Assembly (NCBI RefSeq): GCF_003335505.1
Contig: NZ_QPEX01000010.1
Coordinates: 1,364,001 to 1,428,000, forward strand
Length of the DNA: 64,000 nucleotides
From: Bremerella cremea
Lineage (GTDB): Bacteria; Planctomycetota; Planctomycetia; Pirellulales; Pirellulaceae
Direction of reading: 5' to 3'
Shown in pieces: positions 28,401-37,444 of the stretch (positions within the stretch are counted from its first letter, which is position 1; every line of letters starts with the position of its first letter). The position numbers were made by a program, and so were the translations under genes. The notes beneath the pieces are model-generated. The model was not told the DNA's origin and did no database searches. It worked only from the letters and a program-made list of their open reading frames with translations.

Positions 28401-30350
28401 TTAAGTGGAGGTGCTGAGGCTGCCTGGGAACAAGCATCGCAATCACCTAACTTGATGGCCGATTTGCTGCGAAGCGCCAAGCAGGTCAGCAATTCGAAGG
28501 CGGCAGCGCCGCTGTTATCTAAGATACGTCCTCTCATGTTCGAGTTGCCCGCCAACTTGCGTCCTGAAAGTGAATCTGCTTCGCAGGATGTTCCGGCCGT
28601 GGCCTTCGATTATTACCAACCGAACCCAGCCCAGAACGTCGCCATCGAAACACTCAACGGAGTGAAGCCCACGTTCTCTGGTCGAATGGACAACTTCGGC
28701 AAGTATGTTCCGAAAGGGAAGCACGATGAATTTGCGACAAAGATGAGGACCACCGTGGTAGCTCCTGTCGCCGGCAGCTACAAATTCTCAATCATTTCCG
28801 ACGATGGCTCGCGGCTTTACCTGAATGGCGCTGAACTGATCAATAACGATGGCCTACACGGAATGGTCGAGAAAAGTGGCTCGGCCAGCCTCACCGCCGG
28901 CCCACACGAGTTAGTCGTGACCTACTTCGATAACGGTGGCGGCGATGGCCTGCGCGTGATGTGGGAAGGCCCAGGTATAAAGAAACAGCCCATTCCTACT
29001 TCTGCTTTGCGACCAGCCGGTCAGATTGACTTGCGCGTAGCAGCGATCGATGCCATAACCGCTTGGCCTGGTGATTTGAAGCAGAAGATTGCTGACTTTG
29101 CCGCCCTAAGTACTTCTGGAGACCTCTCCGACGAAGGTTTAAAAGCGTTGTCGACGCTGTCTCCACAAACGGTGGCCGACACCCTTTCGGACAGTGCCCG
29201 CGATGCCGTCCTAGCCTCGCTACTTACATTAGCCAAGGATGCCAACCCGGTCGAGAAACAATCGGAGCAGTACGCTGCGTTGCTCTCGCTGGGCGACAAT
29301 CTAGTTGCGAAGACAACCACCAACCGCAATGCCATCTCCAAGTCGTTGGTTGATCTGCGGAACAGTATTCCGGTGAAAGCCGATCCCCAGGTCATGGCCC
29401 TCGGCAAAGAGGTTTTCACACGCGAAAGCCACTGTGCCACCTGTCACCAAGTGCATGGGCAAGGGATGCCGAACCTCTATCCACCGATCGACGGCAGCCT
29501 CTGGGCAACGGGGTCGGAAGATCGCTTGATTGCGTTGGCCCTGGATGGCATGCACGGCACCATTGAAGTGAAAGGCAAGACCTACAGTTCGCCGCCACTT
29601 CCCCCCATGACCGGTTTCCGTCAACTGCTTAACGACGAAGAAATGGCTGCCGTGTTAACCTACGTTCGCAACTCTTGGACGAACCGCGCCAAGCCAATCG
29701 AACCGAGTCAGGTTGCCAAGATTCGTGCGATTGATCGTGGTGACGCAACCTTCTGGCATGTCAACGACCTAATGGAGAAGTATCCCTTGGAAGATGGGCG
29801 CAAGCCGATCGAATCGCAAGGAGATCAGTGGGTTCCGAAGTTCGTCAAAGAATGGAAACTGGCCGATATCGATCCGCAGAAGGTCAATGCCTCCCAACGC
29901 AATTTTGCCGTAGGTCAGGTCTACTTCAACCGCCTGGGATGTGCCCAGTGCCATGGAATGAACGACAAGGGAGGCAACTTCGGCCCAGACTTGGCTAAGC
30001 TGACCGACAAGAAACGGACGGCAAGTCATGTCCTGGAATCGATCCTCGAACCTTCTAAGGACATCGACGACAAGTACCGTATGCAAACGATTCTTACGGT
30101 CGATGGCAAAGTGATTTCAGGCCTAGTGGTGGCTGATACCAAAGACGAAATTCAATTGGTCACCGATCCGCTGAACCCCACCAAGCCAACCATCATCAAC
30201 AAGGACGACATCGAAGAGCAATCGGCAACGGCGACCACCATCATGCCTAGCGGAATGATGAACTGGCTCACCGAAGAAGAAATCTACGACCTGACCGCCT
30301 TTGTGCTTTCAGGGGGCAACCAAGAGGACAAGCTGTTCCAAGCCAAGTAG
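25419..30350 (+). CDS. Giant secreted SGNH/propeller/HEAT/PA14 dihaem PVC-type cytochrome
   Basis: This 1643-residue protein has a signal peptide ending near residue 26. An SGNH-hydrolase-like domain (28-232) contains ISFIGNTTADRM and NGIHLLEHG. A membrane-bound-dehydrogenase-type beta-propeller lies around 347-690, with HEAT-like repeats around 704-1017. A PA14-like domain (about 1085-1197) contains ISDDGSRLYLNG and YFDNGGGDGLRVMWEG. A cytochrome c domain has C1339-A-T-C-H, and a second haem domain (C1508-A-Q-C-H) is of the planctomycete PVC type, ending with the LTEEEIYDLTAFVLSGG motif. It is probably a periplasmic or surface dehydrogenase acting on polysaccharide-derived sugars, but the substrate is unknown. 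It is monocistronic with a strong terminator. Confidence 0.9.
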   Translation: MASMRTLILAILASVSVLISSDIHAQTLKLKEGDHISFIGNTTADRMQHHAWLETYIHALHPELELTFRNLAFPGDELKLRPREDNFGNPDQWLTKNETDVVFAFFGYNEALKGPQAVDGFKKDLAETIDGMLSQKYNGESAPQIVMFSPIAHENLYNRHLPDGSQNNPNLKLYTEAMKEVCEKKGVLFVDLFTPTQKLYADAKTPLTMNGIHLLEHGNQAVAEIIVPQLFGKPAPDASSREIAKLRDAVLDKNYYWFSRYRVVDGYNVFGGRSKLAWFGQSNADVMKREMEIFDVMTANRDARVWAIAQGGDLEVKDDNIPEELIVKSNREGDLADGRFSYNTAEEGLKKLTLHDGLEANVFASEEMFPELINPVQMAVDPNGHLYASVWPSYPHWNPTQPRTDRIVCLPDDNQDGVADRCVVFADGLNSVTGFEFWGGGMLVASLPELWFLKDTDGDLKADVKIRVLQGLSSADSHHSANAMVLGPDGWLYWSRGVFNVATMETPTHTYRSTQTGVHRFNPRTFEMEFHYPIGPNPHGDVFDRWGYQFANDGTTGTGSYVNIGKGIGNKQWFEKRVRPVAATGILSSSHFPEELQDNFLICNCIGFLGVLNHEVQYDGADITCKEVEPILVSSDPNFRPSDVEIGSDGALYVADWANALIGHMQHNMRDPNRDHQHGRIIRVTAAGRPLLEPVRLKDKPLPEVLDAFYAKDNATRYRARIELSGRDSEEVQAAIAEFIAAKDINNPDDAQAMLECLWVLEEHRLPNVDLVKKVYQAAEPRVRAASIRTLGHWADTAEDWQDLLLAAAADESPLVRAEAIKSAVEFHNGASAEVIFEAATHPLDPELNNILKYARSRIDVDQMIVEAIRSGRKLSPAATSYALEKASTDLLLKLDRTEAVYRAILSRAGVAPQYRLEALQALASQAGNRSVVAELLSWISKAEQENLASLNDLTQLLAQPSPAELANASAELAKLAATTKTPLVRRAVYSSWILSGGAEAAWEQASQSPNLMADLLRSAKQVSNSKAAAPLLSKIRPLMFELPANLRPESESASQDVPAVAFDYYQPNPAQNVAIETLNGVKPTFSGRMDNFGKYVPKGKHDEFATKMRTTVVAPVAGSYKFSIISDDGSRLYLNGAELINNDGLHGMVEKSGSASLTAGPHELVVTYFDNGGGDGLRVMWEGPGIKKQPIPTSALRPAGQIDLRVAAIDAITAWPGDLKQKIADFAALSTSGDLSDEGLKALSTLSPQTVADTLSDSARDAVLASLLTLAKDANPVEKQSEQYAALLSLGDNLVAKTTTNRNAISKSLVDLRNSIPVKADPQVMALGKEVFTRESHCATCHQVHGQGMPNLYPPIDGSLWATGSEDRLIALALDGMHGTIEVKGKTYSSPPLPPMTGFRQLLNDEEMAAVLTYVRNSWTNRAKPIEPSQVAKIRAIDRGDATFWHVNDLMEKYPLEDGRKPIESQGDQWVPKFVKEWKLADIDPQKVNASQRNFAVGQVYFNRLGCAQCHGMNDKGGNFGPDLAKLTDKKRTASHVLESILEPSKDIDDKYRMQTILTVDGKVISGLVVADTKDEIQLVTDPLNPTKPTIINKDDIEEQSATATTIMPSGMMNWLTEEEIYDLTAFVLSGGNQEDKLFQAK

Positions 30351-30385
30351 GCGTCTTTATTACGAGAACGCATCCAACCCAAAAG

Positions 30386-30425
30386 TCCCCTTTTTTAGTG
30401 CATACTTTAAAAGGGGATTTTTTTT
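30386..30425 (+). terminator. Strong intrinsic terminator after the giant cytochrome gene
   Basis: TCCCCTTTT pairs with AAAAGGGGA and is followed by eight Ts. It begins 36 bases after the stop codon. Confidence 0.9.
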
Positions 30426-30573
30426 GCATGCCACAAAATGGCTAATTGTGTGAACCTTTATCGCTAAGCATGGTCTTTCATCTACCCTTGCTTATTGCAC
30501 AGCGACAAGGCGTTCATAACAACGACCTGGACCAGTGTGCTTCATTCATGCCCATCGTCAATGGAGCCCAGCC

Positions 30574-31314
30574 ATGGGCATGTCATCTGGAAATTTCATC
30601 AAATACCCACGCACCCCGCACCTGTTTGGATCGCGCGGGACCGACGACGACAAGCACTTGTCGGAGGGGGACTCGTTACGTTTTTTAGCGGACGAGTCGT
30701 TGATTGTGGAAGAGAAGCTCGATGGAACCAACGTCGGGGTACACTTCACCAGCGCAGGCGAATTGTTGCTGCAGTGCCGCGGGCACTTGATCACCGAAGG
30801 AATGCATCCCCAATACGATTTGTTCAAACAGTGGGCTGTGGTCAAACGTAACGACTTGGAAGAGCGTCTAGCAGATCGTTACATTCTTTTTGGAGAATGG
30901 GTCTATGCTCGGCATTCCGTCACTTACCTCCAGCTATCTCACTATTTCTACGAGTTTGATATTTACGACAAAAGCAGCAACCAATTCCTCGATCTTGAGC
31001 AGCGATTAGAAATTCTAGCCGGCAGTAATATCGAGACCGTTCCGGTAATTCATCAGGGCGCCGTTTCGCGTAAACAATTGGCAGATCTCGTTGGGCCGTC
31101 CCTTTTCAGTAGTGTCTTCGAGAATCCAATAACCGGACAAATCGATAACCGCATGGAAGGCATTTATCTTCGCACTGAAGCAGGTGGCAGGGTAACCGCA
31201 CGAGCAAAATGGGTTCGTCCCGAATTTACCGAAAAAGTTAAACAAAGTACCCATTGGCAACAACAACCAATGGTGCCGAATCAACTAGCCGCCGGCGTTG
31301 ACATTTGGTCATGA
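30574..31314 (+). CDS. RNA ligase family protein (covalent nucleotidyltransferase)
   Basis: This 246-residue ATP-dependent polynucleotide ligase joins 5'-phosphate to 3'-OH ends after forming a lysyl-AMP intermediate. The nucleophile is K48 in motif I (EEKLDGTNV). Motif III is FGEWVYARH near 108, motif IV is E195-G-I-Y-L-R, and motif V is R-A-K212-W-V-R. The compact size means only the core nucleotidyltransferase domain with little C-terminal appendage. The ATG at 30574 follows GGAG by eight bases. The gene overlaps the next one by four bases (ATGA), so the ligase and the end-healing enzyme are made together. RNA is the likely substrate by family; nicked or broken tRNA or mRNA is inference. 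Confidence 0.88.
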   Translation: MGMSSGNFIKYPRTPHLFGSRGTDDDKHLSEGDSLRFLADESLIVEEKLDGTNVGVHFTSAGELLLQCRGHLITEGMHPQYDLFKQWAVVKRNDLEERLADRYILFGEWVYARHSVTYLQLSHYFYEFDIYDKSSNQFLDLEQRLEILAGSNIETVPVIHQGAVSRKQLADLVGPSLFSSVFENPITGQIDNRMEGIYLRTEAGGRVTARAKWVRPEFTEKVKQSTHWQQQPMVPNQLAAGVDIWS

Positions 31315-32423
31315 ATTGGAATCAACTACAATCTGCTTCGCTCGAGTCGATTATCGATTGGGCGGCCAGCCATCCTTGGTGCAAGGCCATGCAAGCTTGC
31401 GCGCAAGACGCTAAGTGGCACAGCGAAGGCGATGTCTGGACGCATACCCAAATGGTGATGCATCAGCTACACGAACTGGAATCCTGGCAAGATCTTTCGC
31501 CACACGAGCAAAACGTGCTCGTGTTTACCGCGCTGCTGCACGATGTCGCCAAACCACTTACCACGCAGATTGATCCCGGCACCGGCAATGTGGTTTCTCC
31601 TAAACATGCCCTCAAAGGAGAACAACTGGCTCGCACCATTTTGCGGGATTGTGGCTGCGATTTAGCAACTCGCGAAGAGATCGCCCGAATGGTCCGGTAC
31701 CATGGGCGTCCGGTGTTCGTAATGCACAAGAATGACCCAACCCGCGAAGTGGTACGGCACTCTTGGTTGGTCAACAATCGTTTGTTGTATCTCTTTGCTT
31801 TGGCGGACTTTCGTGGTCGCGATTCGCACACCAACACTCGCTCGGAAGAAGATTTACACTTCTGGAAAATCGCAGCCGAGGAGGCCCATTGCTACGATCA
31901 GCCTTATCGTTTTGCCAGCGAGCATGCTCGTTTTTTGTTCTTTCGTCAGACGAACCCGAACCTGCATTATGTTCCGCACGAAAATTTTTCGTGCCACGTA
32001 ACCGTCATGGCTGGACTGCCAGGCAGTGGCAAAGATCGTTGGCTCGCCCAACACAAGGGTGACCTTCCCGTGGTTTCCCTTGATGAAATCCGGGGAGATT
32101 TAATGATCGATCCGACGGACAATCAGGGCAAAGTGATTCAACAAGCCAAAGCAGTTTGTCGGCGACACTTGCGGACTGGCAACTCGTTTGCCTTCAACGC
32201 CACGAACATCATGCAGATGACTCGCGGGCGTTGGCTCGATTTGTTTGCCGATTACGGCGCCCGAATCGAGTTGGTTTATATCGAACCGCCCCTTGAGGTC
32301 ATCTTTCAGCAAAATAAGGCCCGCGACACGGTGGTGCCAGAGTCTATCATCCGTCGCTTGGCGGGTAAGCTCGAACCACCGACCTGGGCGGAAGTCCATC
32401 ACTTAACACTCCTCGAAGGCTGA
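31311..32423 (+). CDS. HD-Pnk end-healing enzyme: HD phosphoesterase fused to polynucleotide 5'-kinase
   Basis: This 370-residue protein has an N-terminal HD domain (H45 in WTHTQM, H77-D78 in LLHDVAKP, H129-like in RYHGRP) and a C-terminal P-loop kinase. Walker A is G235-L-P-G-S-G-K241-[13 protein letters not shown] strand supplies the catalytic Asp and Arg, and a lid segment is [16 protein letters not shown]. The same architecture is known from Runella HD-Pnk, which removes 2',3'-cyclic phosphate or phosphate ends and phosphorylates 5'-OH ends. The ATG at 31311 overlaps the ligase stop (ATGA); the TTG start six bases upstream is unlikely. With the ligase it makes a complete break-healing and sealing pair. 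Confidence 0.9.
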   Translation: MNWNQLQSASLESIIDWAASHPWCKAMQACAQDAKWHSEGDVWTHTQMVMHQLHELESWQDLSPHEQNVLVFTALLHDVAKPLTTQIDPGTGNVVSPKHALKGEQLARTILRDCGCDLATREEIARMVRYHGRPVFVMHKNDPTREVVRHSWLVNNRLLYLFALADFRGRDSHTNTRSEEDLHFWKIAAEEAHCYDQPYRFASEHARFLFFRQTNPNLHYVPHENFSCHVTVMAGLPGSGKDRWLAQHKGDLPVVSLDEIRGDLMIDPTDNQGKVIQQAKAVCRRHLRTGNSFAFNATNIMQMTRGRWLDLFADYGARIELVYIEPPLEVIFQQNKARDTVVPESIIRRLAGKLEPPTWAEVHHLTLLEG

Positions 32424-32456
32424 CACCAACATTTGGTGAGCAGCCTTTCCTTTTTT
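32416..32456 (+). terminator. Intrinsic terminator of the ligase/HD-Pnk operon
   Basis: A two-part stem (AAGGCTG/CAGCCTT enclosing CACCAA/TTGGTG) is followed by TTTCC and six Ts. It overlaps the HD-Pnk stop codon and separates this operon from the convergent GH32 gene. Confidence 0.85.
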
Positions 32457-32472
32457 CTGGGCAGACCGTCCG

Positions 32473-34431
32473 CTACCAAGCCGACTTCAGGCGATGAACC
32501 ACCAGCTTGCGGATGTTCACTTCCTGATCGGAGTGAAGCCCCAAGCTACGATTGAAGGGCTCTAGAATCGCATAATGTGTCGAAACGGCCGCACCTTGAT
32601 TGGCGAACAACTCTACTGAAGCTCGATCAACCAACACACGGAGCGAAACGACGCCATCTTGCGGTTTCGCTGGTACGATTGTGTTTCCGTAATGGAAAGC
32701 CCCATCACGATACGTAATTTTTTCGCCACGCAGATAAAACAGCAGTTCGGTCGACTCTTTCGCTTCAAACTCGATACTCAAATCGACCAGCTCGGCAGGA
32801 AATTCCTGTAGCTTCTGGGCAGCCGCTTTTAGGTCTGTTGCTTCGAGAGTAACGGTCTCTTCGTAAAGCTTTTCAATCTCCTGCACCGGCCAGCGATAAA
32901 GCTTTAATCCCTCGCTGGTTGTTCGCAGCTGCATCGTTGTGGGAAAGCTCATCTGCTGGTTGAAGGGCATTCCCTGAGAAATAAACGGGTGATTCTCTCC
33001 CCGCATCCAACCAATGGAAACACAGCGTTCGTCCGGCATGTTGTTGAAGCTTTGCGCGGCGTAGTAATTCGGGCCGTAGTCGCCCCGTTTCACCTGTTTG
33101 TCGGTGGTAAACGTTTTTCCATCGAACTCGCCAACTTCGTACTCGAAGCTGGCATCGTACAACAACCATTTCTTGTTGGCGGGATCCCCATCGACCGACA
33201 ACTCGACCAAGTCCATGCATTCAAAAACCCAGTCGCGGTCAAACTGGCTGACCTCGGTCCAATTTCGTAAATCATCGGAACTGAAAAACAGCACGCGTCC
33301 AGGCTTCGCTTGTTTGACCCACAAAATCATCACCCATTTTTGGCTTGGCTCGTGCCAGAAAATCTTAGGATCGCGTTCACCGTCATCGTAACCGTTGTTG
33401 GGGACAACCGCCTTCCCTTCATTCCATAACTCGAACGTTCGTCCGCGATCGGTACTGTAGGCCATTGCCTGGTAAAAAGGGGACTTGGCGAAAGTAAAAG
33501 CTGCCACTAAGGTTTTCACCTCCCCATTTTGCATGCCCAGTGTATTGTCGACATCCACTGCCGCCGTTCCTGAAAAGATGGTTCCCCCTTCGTACGGCAG
33601 AATTGCATGCGGAAGCTGCTGCCAGTGCACCATATCTTGGCTGACGGCATGTCCCCAAGTCATGTTTCCCCATTTATTGGCCAAGGGATTATGCTGGAAG
33701 AAAAGATGGTATTCACCATCGAGATAGACCATTCCATTCGGATCATTCAGCCAATTGCGAAGCGAACTGAAATGAAACTGCGGGCGATATGGCTGGTCGT
33801 AACCGACTTCTTCATACGAAGCGAACGTCTGCAGATCAGGCCCTTTAGTGATGTCAGCTGCCGGTATGCCGGCTGGTCGATTGCTGGCCCGGATATCGTC
33901 GACATTGATGTGCCCCCAACCGCCACGGTGCAGATCAACGATCTGCAACACCCCGTTCTGCCCTACCAGATCTTTCACATCCCAATAGACCTGAATCAAA
34001 CGTTCGCTTCCGCCAGAGGCAAGATTCGGTCCCGTCGCCGTGCGAGCAATCTTGTCGTTAACCACAAGATTCAAACACGTTTCTCTAGCATGAGCCCCAC
34101 CACCAATCAGGAACGTCACGTAAGGACGTTCGATTGTCAGAGGAGGCGATGTTAGCGTTCCTGTTGCCTGGTCTCCGCCACGATAGGAATTGACGAGGTA
34201 CTTGCCTTCATAGCCACTCACTTCCATCTGCCCATCCAGAGTGCCAGCAGCGGGCTGCGTTCCGAATGCTTCTCCTGAAGGCTTCCATTGGCCGTAGCTG
34301 TTGTCTTCGAAATTCGCAATGACGATATCGTCCTGCGGAATCGCCTGGGCAGGTAGCGTGGCAGGAATGAGTAGTAGACCGAGGGAGAGCATTCCCAAGC
34401 TTAGCAAACGAAAAACAGAGGTAAGAATCAT
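32473..34431 (-). CDS. Secreted glycoside hydrolase family 32 (fructan/sucrose hydrolase)
   Basis: This 652-residue exported enzyme is predicted to cleave beta-fructosidic bonds (levan, inulin or sucrose). A signal peptide ends near residue 30. An N-terminal jelly-roll domain (about 35-195) precedes the catalytic five-blade propeller. The nucleophile is D230 in W227-L-N-D-P-N-G. The transition-state motif RDPK is at about 356 and the acid/base Glu is in FECMDL near 405. A C-terminal beta-sandwich ends with ASVELFANQG, a family mark. The start ATG at 34431 has GGAG-like purines nearby. The gene is not in an operon with a fructose transporter, so the uptake route is not visible here. Confidence 0.92.
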   Translation of the reverse strand: MILTSVFRLLSLGMLSLGLLLIPATLPAQAIPQDDIVIANFEDNSYGQWKPSGEAFGTQPAAGTLDGQMEVSGYEGKYLVNSYRGGDQATGTLTSPPLTIERPYVTFLIGGGAHARETCLNLVVNDKIARTATGPNLASGGSERLIQVYWDVKDLVGQNGVLQIVDLHRGGWGHINVDDIRASNRPAGIPAADITKGPDLQTFASYEEVGYDQPYRPQFHFSSLRNWLNDPNGMVYLDGEYHLFFQHNPLANKWGNMTWGHAVSQDMVHWQQLPHAILPYEGGTIFSGTAAVDVDNTLGMQNGEVKTLVAAFTFAKSPFYQAMAYSTDRGRTFELWNEGKAVVPNNGYDDGERDPKIFWHEPSQKWVMILWVKQAKPGRVLFFSSDDLRNWTEVSQFDRDWVFECMDLVELSVDGDPANKKWLLYDASFEYEVGEFDGKTFTTDKQVKRGDYGPNYYAAQSFNNMPDERCVSIGWMRGENHPFISQGMPFNQQMSFPTTMQLRTTSEGLKLYRWPVQEIEKLYEETVTLEATDLKAAAQKLQEFPAELVDLSIEFEAKESTELLFYLRGEKITYRDGAFHYGNTIVPAKPQDGVVSLRVLVDRASVELFANQGAAVSTHYAILEPFNRSLGLHSDQEVNIRKLVVHRLKSAW

Positions 34432-34555
34432 GGAGCTTTTCTTCTAACCGGGGGCAAAATAGTCGATTGGGGGATCTGTTCCATCCTAGGCTCTTAGGAT
34501 GGTGCTCGCCAACCTCTGCTTAGCTGAGATGAGGAAAAGTAACTTCCACTCTCCC

Positions 34556-34592
34556 CCAAAAAAACGCCGCAACGAGTATTCGCGCGGCGTTT
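34556..34592 (-). terminator. Intrinsic terminator of the Gfo/Idh/MocA gene (minus strand)
   Basis: Read on the minus strand, AACGCCGC pairs with GCGGCGTT and is followed by a run of seven Ts. It lies about 30 bases past the stop of the oxidoreductase gene. Confidence 0.82.
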
Positions 34593-34622
34593 ATCAATTC
34601 GGCCTGAATTGGTTCCAGCAAA

Positions 34623-36071
34623 CTACACCTTCGAGGCGGCTGGAATCTGGAATCCTTTACGGTTTTCATCTTTTAACAAAGCGTTCGCTTTGTCCGCATG
34701 ATCGCCGATATGACGTTCGGTCTCAGGATCGAAGGTTAACGTTGGTCCGACCGTATACTTCGCCCCATCGGAGACACCAACTCCCTTGGCCATAATCTCG
34801 TGCAGTTGAGCGAAGTGCTCGGCGGCATCCTTATTGTCACCAAACTTGCCCGCCTTCTTGCTAAAGGGAACTTCTTCTCCCAGGCGATACGAGTTATTCA
34901 TCAAGTGCCCCAGCACACACGCATAGTGGGCATCTTGTACATTGCCGTTGGCCATGCTCGGATCGTTTGCCCGAACGGCTGCGATGAAGCTCGCCCAATT
35001 TCCGCCTGGGGTTACGTGACCACGTTCGATGTTCAAGCTTTCCGGCTTATCACTTCCTTTCGCGTAATACTTTCCGCGTACAATCTTGCCACCATCTTCG
35101 AAGTAGTACTCGTTTTCGACTTGCTTCTGGTAGTCCTTATAATTCACGTTTCGTACGTTGAAGAATACCTGTTGGCCGTTGGGATACTCGGCCATGGCGA
35201 ACATGGTGTTGGGGGTTTCCCCTTGATCGTCCCATTGAAAACGCCCGCCGATAGCCATTGCTTTGACCGGATGGGTTTGGTCCTTGTCGATTGCCCAGCG
35301 AGCCACGTCTAGTTGGTGCGTTCCCTGGTTGTTCAAATCACCATTGCCCGTTTTCCAGAACCAATGCCAGTTGTAAGGATGATAGTTGCCGTGATACTCG
35401 GCGACTTCCGCTGGACCACGCCACAAATTCCAATCAAGCTTCTCCGGCGGCTTGCCATACGGCTTGTTGCCGATTCCGCTCCGGGGCTTGCAGCAGTAGC
35501 CATACGAGATCTTCAATTTGCCCCACTTACCGGCTTGAATTGCTTCGTGCAGGCCAGCAATTCCGGCATCACTTCTTCGCTGGGTACCGTGCTGAATGAC
35601 TACGCCATATTTCTTTTGAGCTTCAACCGCCACTCGACCTTCAACCACGTCGTGGCTCAATGGTTTCTCAACGTAAACGTGCTTACCGGCCTGGGCAGCC
35701 CAGATGGTGATTAGCGAATGCCAGTGATTGGGCGTTGCGACCGAGATCGCATCAAGACTTTTGTCATCTAAGGCTTCACGAACATCGCGCACCCCTTTGA
35801 TGGTGTACTTTCCGTTGACTTTCTCTTGCAGTGCTTTTTGTGTGTTGGCTAGTACCTTTTCATCAGGATCGATTACGTAAGCAATTTCAACGTTGTCTTG
35901 TTCTAGCCAACCATTGATATGGCTCTTCCCACGACCATTGAGTCCAGCAACCGCAATACGAACGCGGTCGTTGGCCCCCAAAACAGCACCTGAGGCAGAG
36001 GTTCCGGCAAGAATTAGCCCAGTCCCAGCAGCAGTCGTTTGGAGAAACGTACGACGATTAAAACGTGACAT
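34623..36071 (-). CDS. Tat-exported Gfo/Idh/MocA family oxidoreductase
   Basis: This 482-residue NAD(P)-dependent sugar dehydrogenase-like protein has an N-terminal Rossmann fold (RIAVAGLNGRGKSHINGW, 38-55) and the catalytic-pocket motif E135-K-P. A C-terminal alpha/beta domain contains WHWFWKTGNGDLNNQGTHQLDVARW, typical of the exported planctomycete branch. The twin-arginine signal is R6-R7 in NRRTFLQTTAAG. Export with bound cofactor through Tat is the usual model. Its substrate is unknown; the neighbouring GH32 and hydrolase genes suggest carbohydrate breakdown. It has its own terminator. Confidence 0.92.
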   Translation of the reverse strand: MSRFNRRTFLQTTAAGTGLILAGTSASGAVLGANDRVRIAVAGLNGRGKSHINGWLEQDNVEIAYVIDPDEKVLANTQKALQEKVNGKYTIKGVRDVREALDDKSLDAISVATPNHWHSLITIWAAQAGKHVYVEKPLSHDVVEGRVAVEAQKKYGVVIQHGTQRRSDAGIAGLHEAIQAGKWGKLKISYGYCCKPRSGIGNKPYGKPPEKLDWNLWRGPAEVAEYHGNYHPYNWHWFWKTGNGDLNNQGTHQLDVARWAIDKDQTHPVKAMAIGGRFQWDDQGETPNTMFAMAEYPNGQQVFFNVRNVNYKDYQKQVENEYYFEDGGKIVRGKYYAKGSDKPESLNIERGHVTPGGNWASFIAAVRANDPSMANGNVQDAHYACVLGHLMNNSYRLGEEVPFSKKAGKFGDNKDAAEHFAQLHEIMAKGVGVSDGAKYTVGPTLTFDPETERHIGDHADKANALLKDENRKGFQIPAASKV

Positions 36072-36274
36072 GGCAGGCTCCCAAGTGAAGAGAAGAAACG
36101 GAGGCAGGGTTTTCGCGAAAACTCACGAACGGAAAGTAGTTGCATTCTGCCCTGATTGCCCTCTGTCGTCAAATTTTAGGTAGCACCACAATACCTATCA
36201 CGGCACTTTAATTTCACTAGAGATACCATAAGAAACAAGGAGAAAGTCAACGTTCGTCGACGAGTTGCCAAAAT

Positions 36275-36306
36275 CAAAAAAAGGACGCCAGCAGGGCATC
36301 CTTTAC
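36275..36306 (-). terminator. Terminator of the alpha/beta hydrolase gene (minus strand)
   Basis: On the minus strand AAAGGATGCC pairs with GGCGTCCTTT (one mismatch) around a 5-base loop and ends in seven Ts. It starts about 30 bases past the hydrolase stop codon. Confidence 0.75.
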
Positions 36307-36333
36307 CGCGATTAGTCCTTATGAACGACCTGA

Positions 36334-37218
36334 TTAATTCTTCAGGTGCTCGATCAGGTATTCGGTCGAACTTTTGTACTTGGGTTCTTCGATACCAGGG
36401 TGCGTCAGATCGACTTCCACGCCTACCTCCTCCAACTTTTCGGCTAGTTTTACGCCCATGATTCCCGAATGGGTTGGATCCTTTGGCGACGAACCAACAA
36501 CGGGAACTTCACCGCGATAAAACATAAAGATCGGCGGATCATCCTTGCTGACATGCGACATAGGAGAATACTCTTCGATCCACGGCAAGATCTCTTCTCG
36601 TTTTTCGAGCACCGCGTCTAAGCCAGGCAAGCCAAATGCATGTGCGCCATAGCGATAATTGGGCATCCACTCACGAAGCGGTTTCGGATCGAGGGTGACC
36701 TGAGCACCGTTGACCGCAGCGCAGTATAGGCGTGTCGATTCGCGGGCAATCGGGTCATCGCTATCAGGCTCGGCCATATCATCGTGAAACGCCAGCCACA
36801 ACGAAGAACAAGCTCCTGCCGAACCACCGGTAGCGCCAATTTTTTGTTTGTCGAGATTCCATTCACCCGCTTTCGAGCGAACAAATTGCAGCGCGCGGGC
36901 TGCATCTTCCAGGGGAGCTTTCACCGGGGGCGAAATTCCATCTGCCACCCCGTTTTTTACATAACGATAGTTGATTGAAACCACCGAGATCCCGTGATCG
37001 AGAAACTGCTTGGGGTTGGTCTTCTTGTCACCGCTTTGCCAACCACCGCCATGAATATGGAAGACAACCGGCGTCGGCTTGTCTGACTTGGCAGGATAGA
37101 AATCGAGGACTTGGCGTGGATGCGTGCCATAAGCAATATTCTTTTGCGGCGTTAGTTCTGCCGCGCTAACCTGCTGTAAAGCAAACAACAAAAACAAGGG
37201 GAAGAGAATTCGTTTCAT
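36334..37218 (-). CDS. Secreted alpha/beta hydrolase (esterase/lipase-like, HGGGW type)
   Basis: This 294-residue exported hydrolase has a signal peptide ending near VSAA (residue 20). The oxyanion-hole motif HGGGW lies at 56-60 and the nucleophile elbow is G-G-S133-A-G. A late DPPIFMFYRGE segment supplies the region of the acid residue, but the usual catalytic His near the C-terminus is less obvious (candidate in LTHPGIEEPKYK). It resembles feruloyl-esterase/BD-FAE-like enzymes that trim plant or algal polysaccharides. It is divergent from the two-domain hydrolase next door and is related to that gene's C-terminal half. Confidence 0.85.
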   Translation of the reverse strand: MKRILFPLFLLFALQQVSAAELTPQKNIAYGTHPRQVLDFYPAKSDKPTPVVFHIHGGGWQSGDKKTNPKQFLDHGISVVSINYRYVKNGVADGISPPVKAPLEDAARALQFVRSKAGEWNLDKQKIGATGGSAGACSSLWLAFHDDMAEPDSDDPIARESTRLYCAAVNGAQVTLDPKPLREWMPNYRYGAHAFGLPGLDAVLEKREEILPWIEEYSPMSHVSKDDPPIFMFYRGEVPVVGSSPKDPTHSGIMGVKLAEKLEEVGVEVDLTHPGIEEPKYKSSTEYLIEHLKN

Positions 37219-37444
37219 CAGGCAGGGCTCCTTAGGGAGTAGTGAACCAGGAAGTAGTTGACATTCTGACTGAAATCCTCGCCGCGTGCCAATCGTGATC
37301 GGCCCAGTTCTTACTAAATTTTGCCGTCCTATTTTGAATGGTTGGTAGATTGTGAAAAACGACCATGCGAAAATCAGGGAGTCCTCGCAATCTTCTTCGG
37401 TTGTCTCACCCCAAACTCCTCCTTACACGATCTTGGCTCCCATC

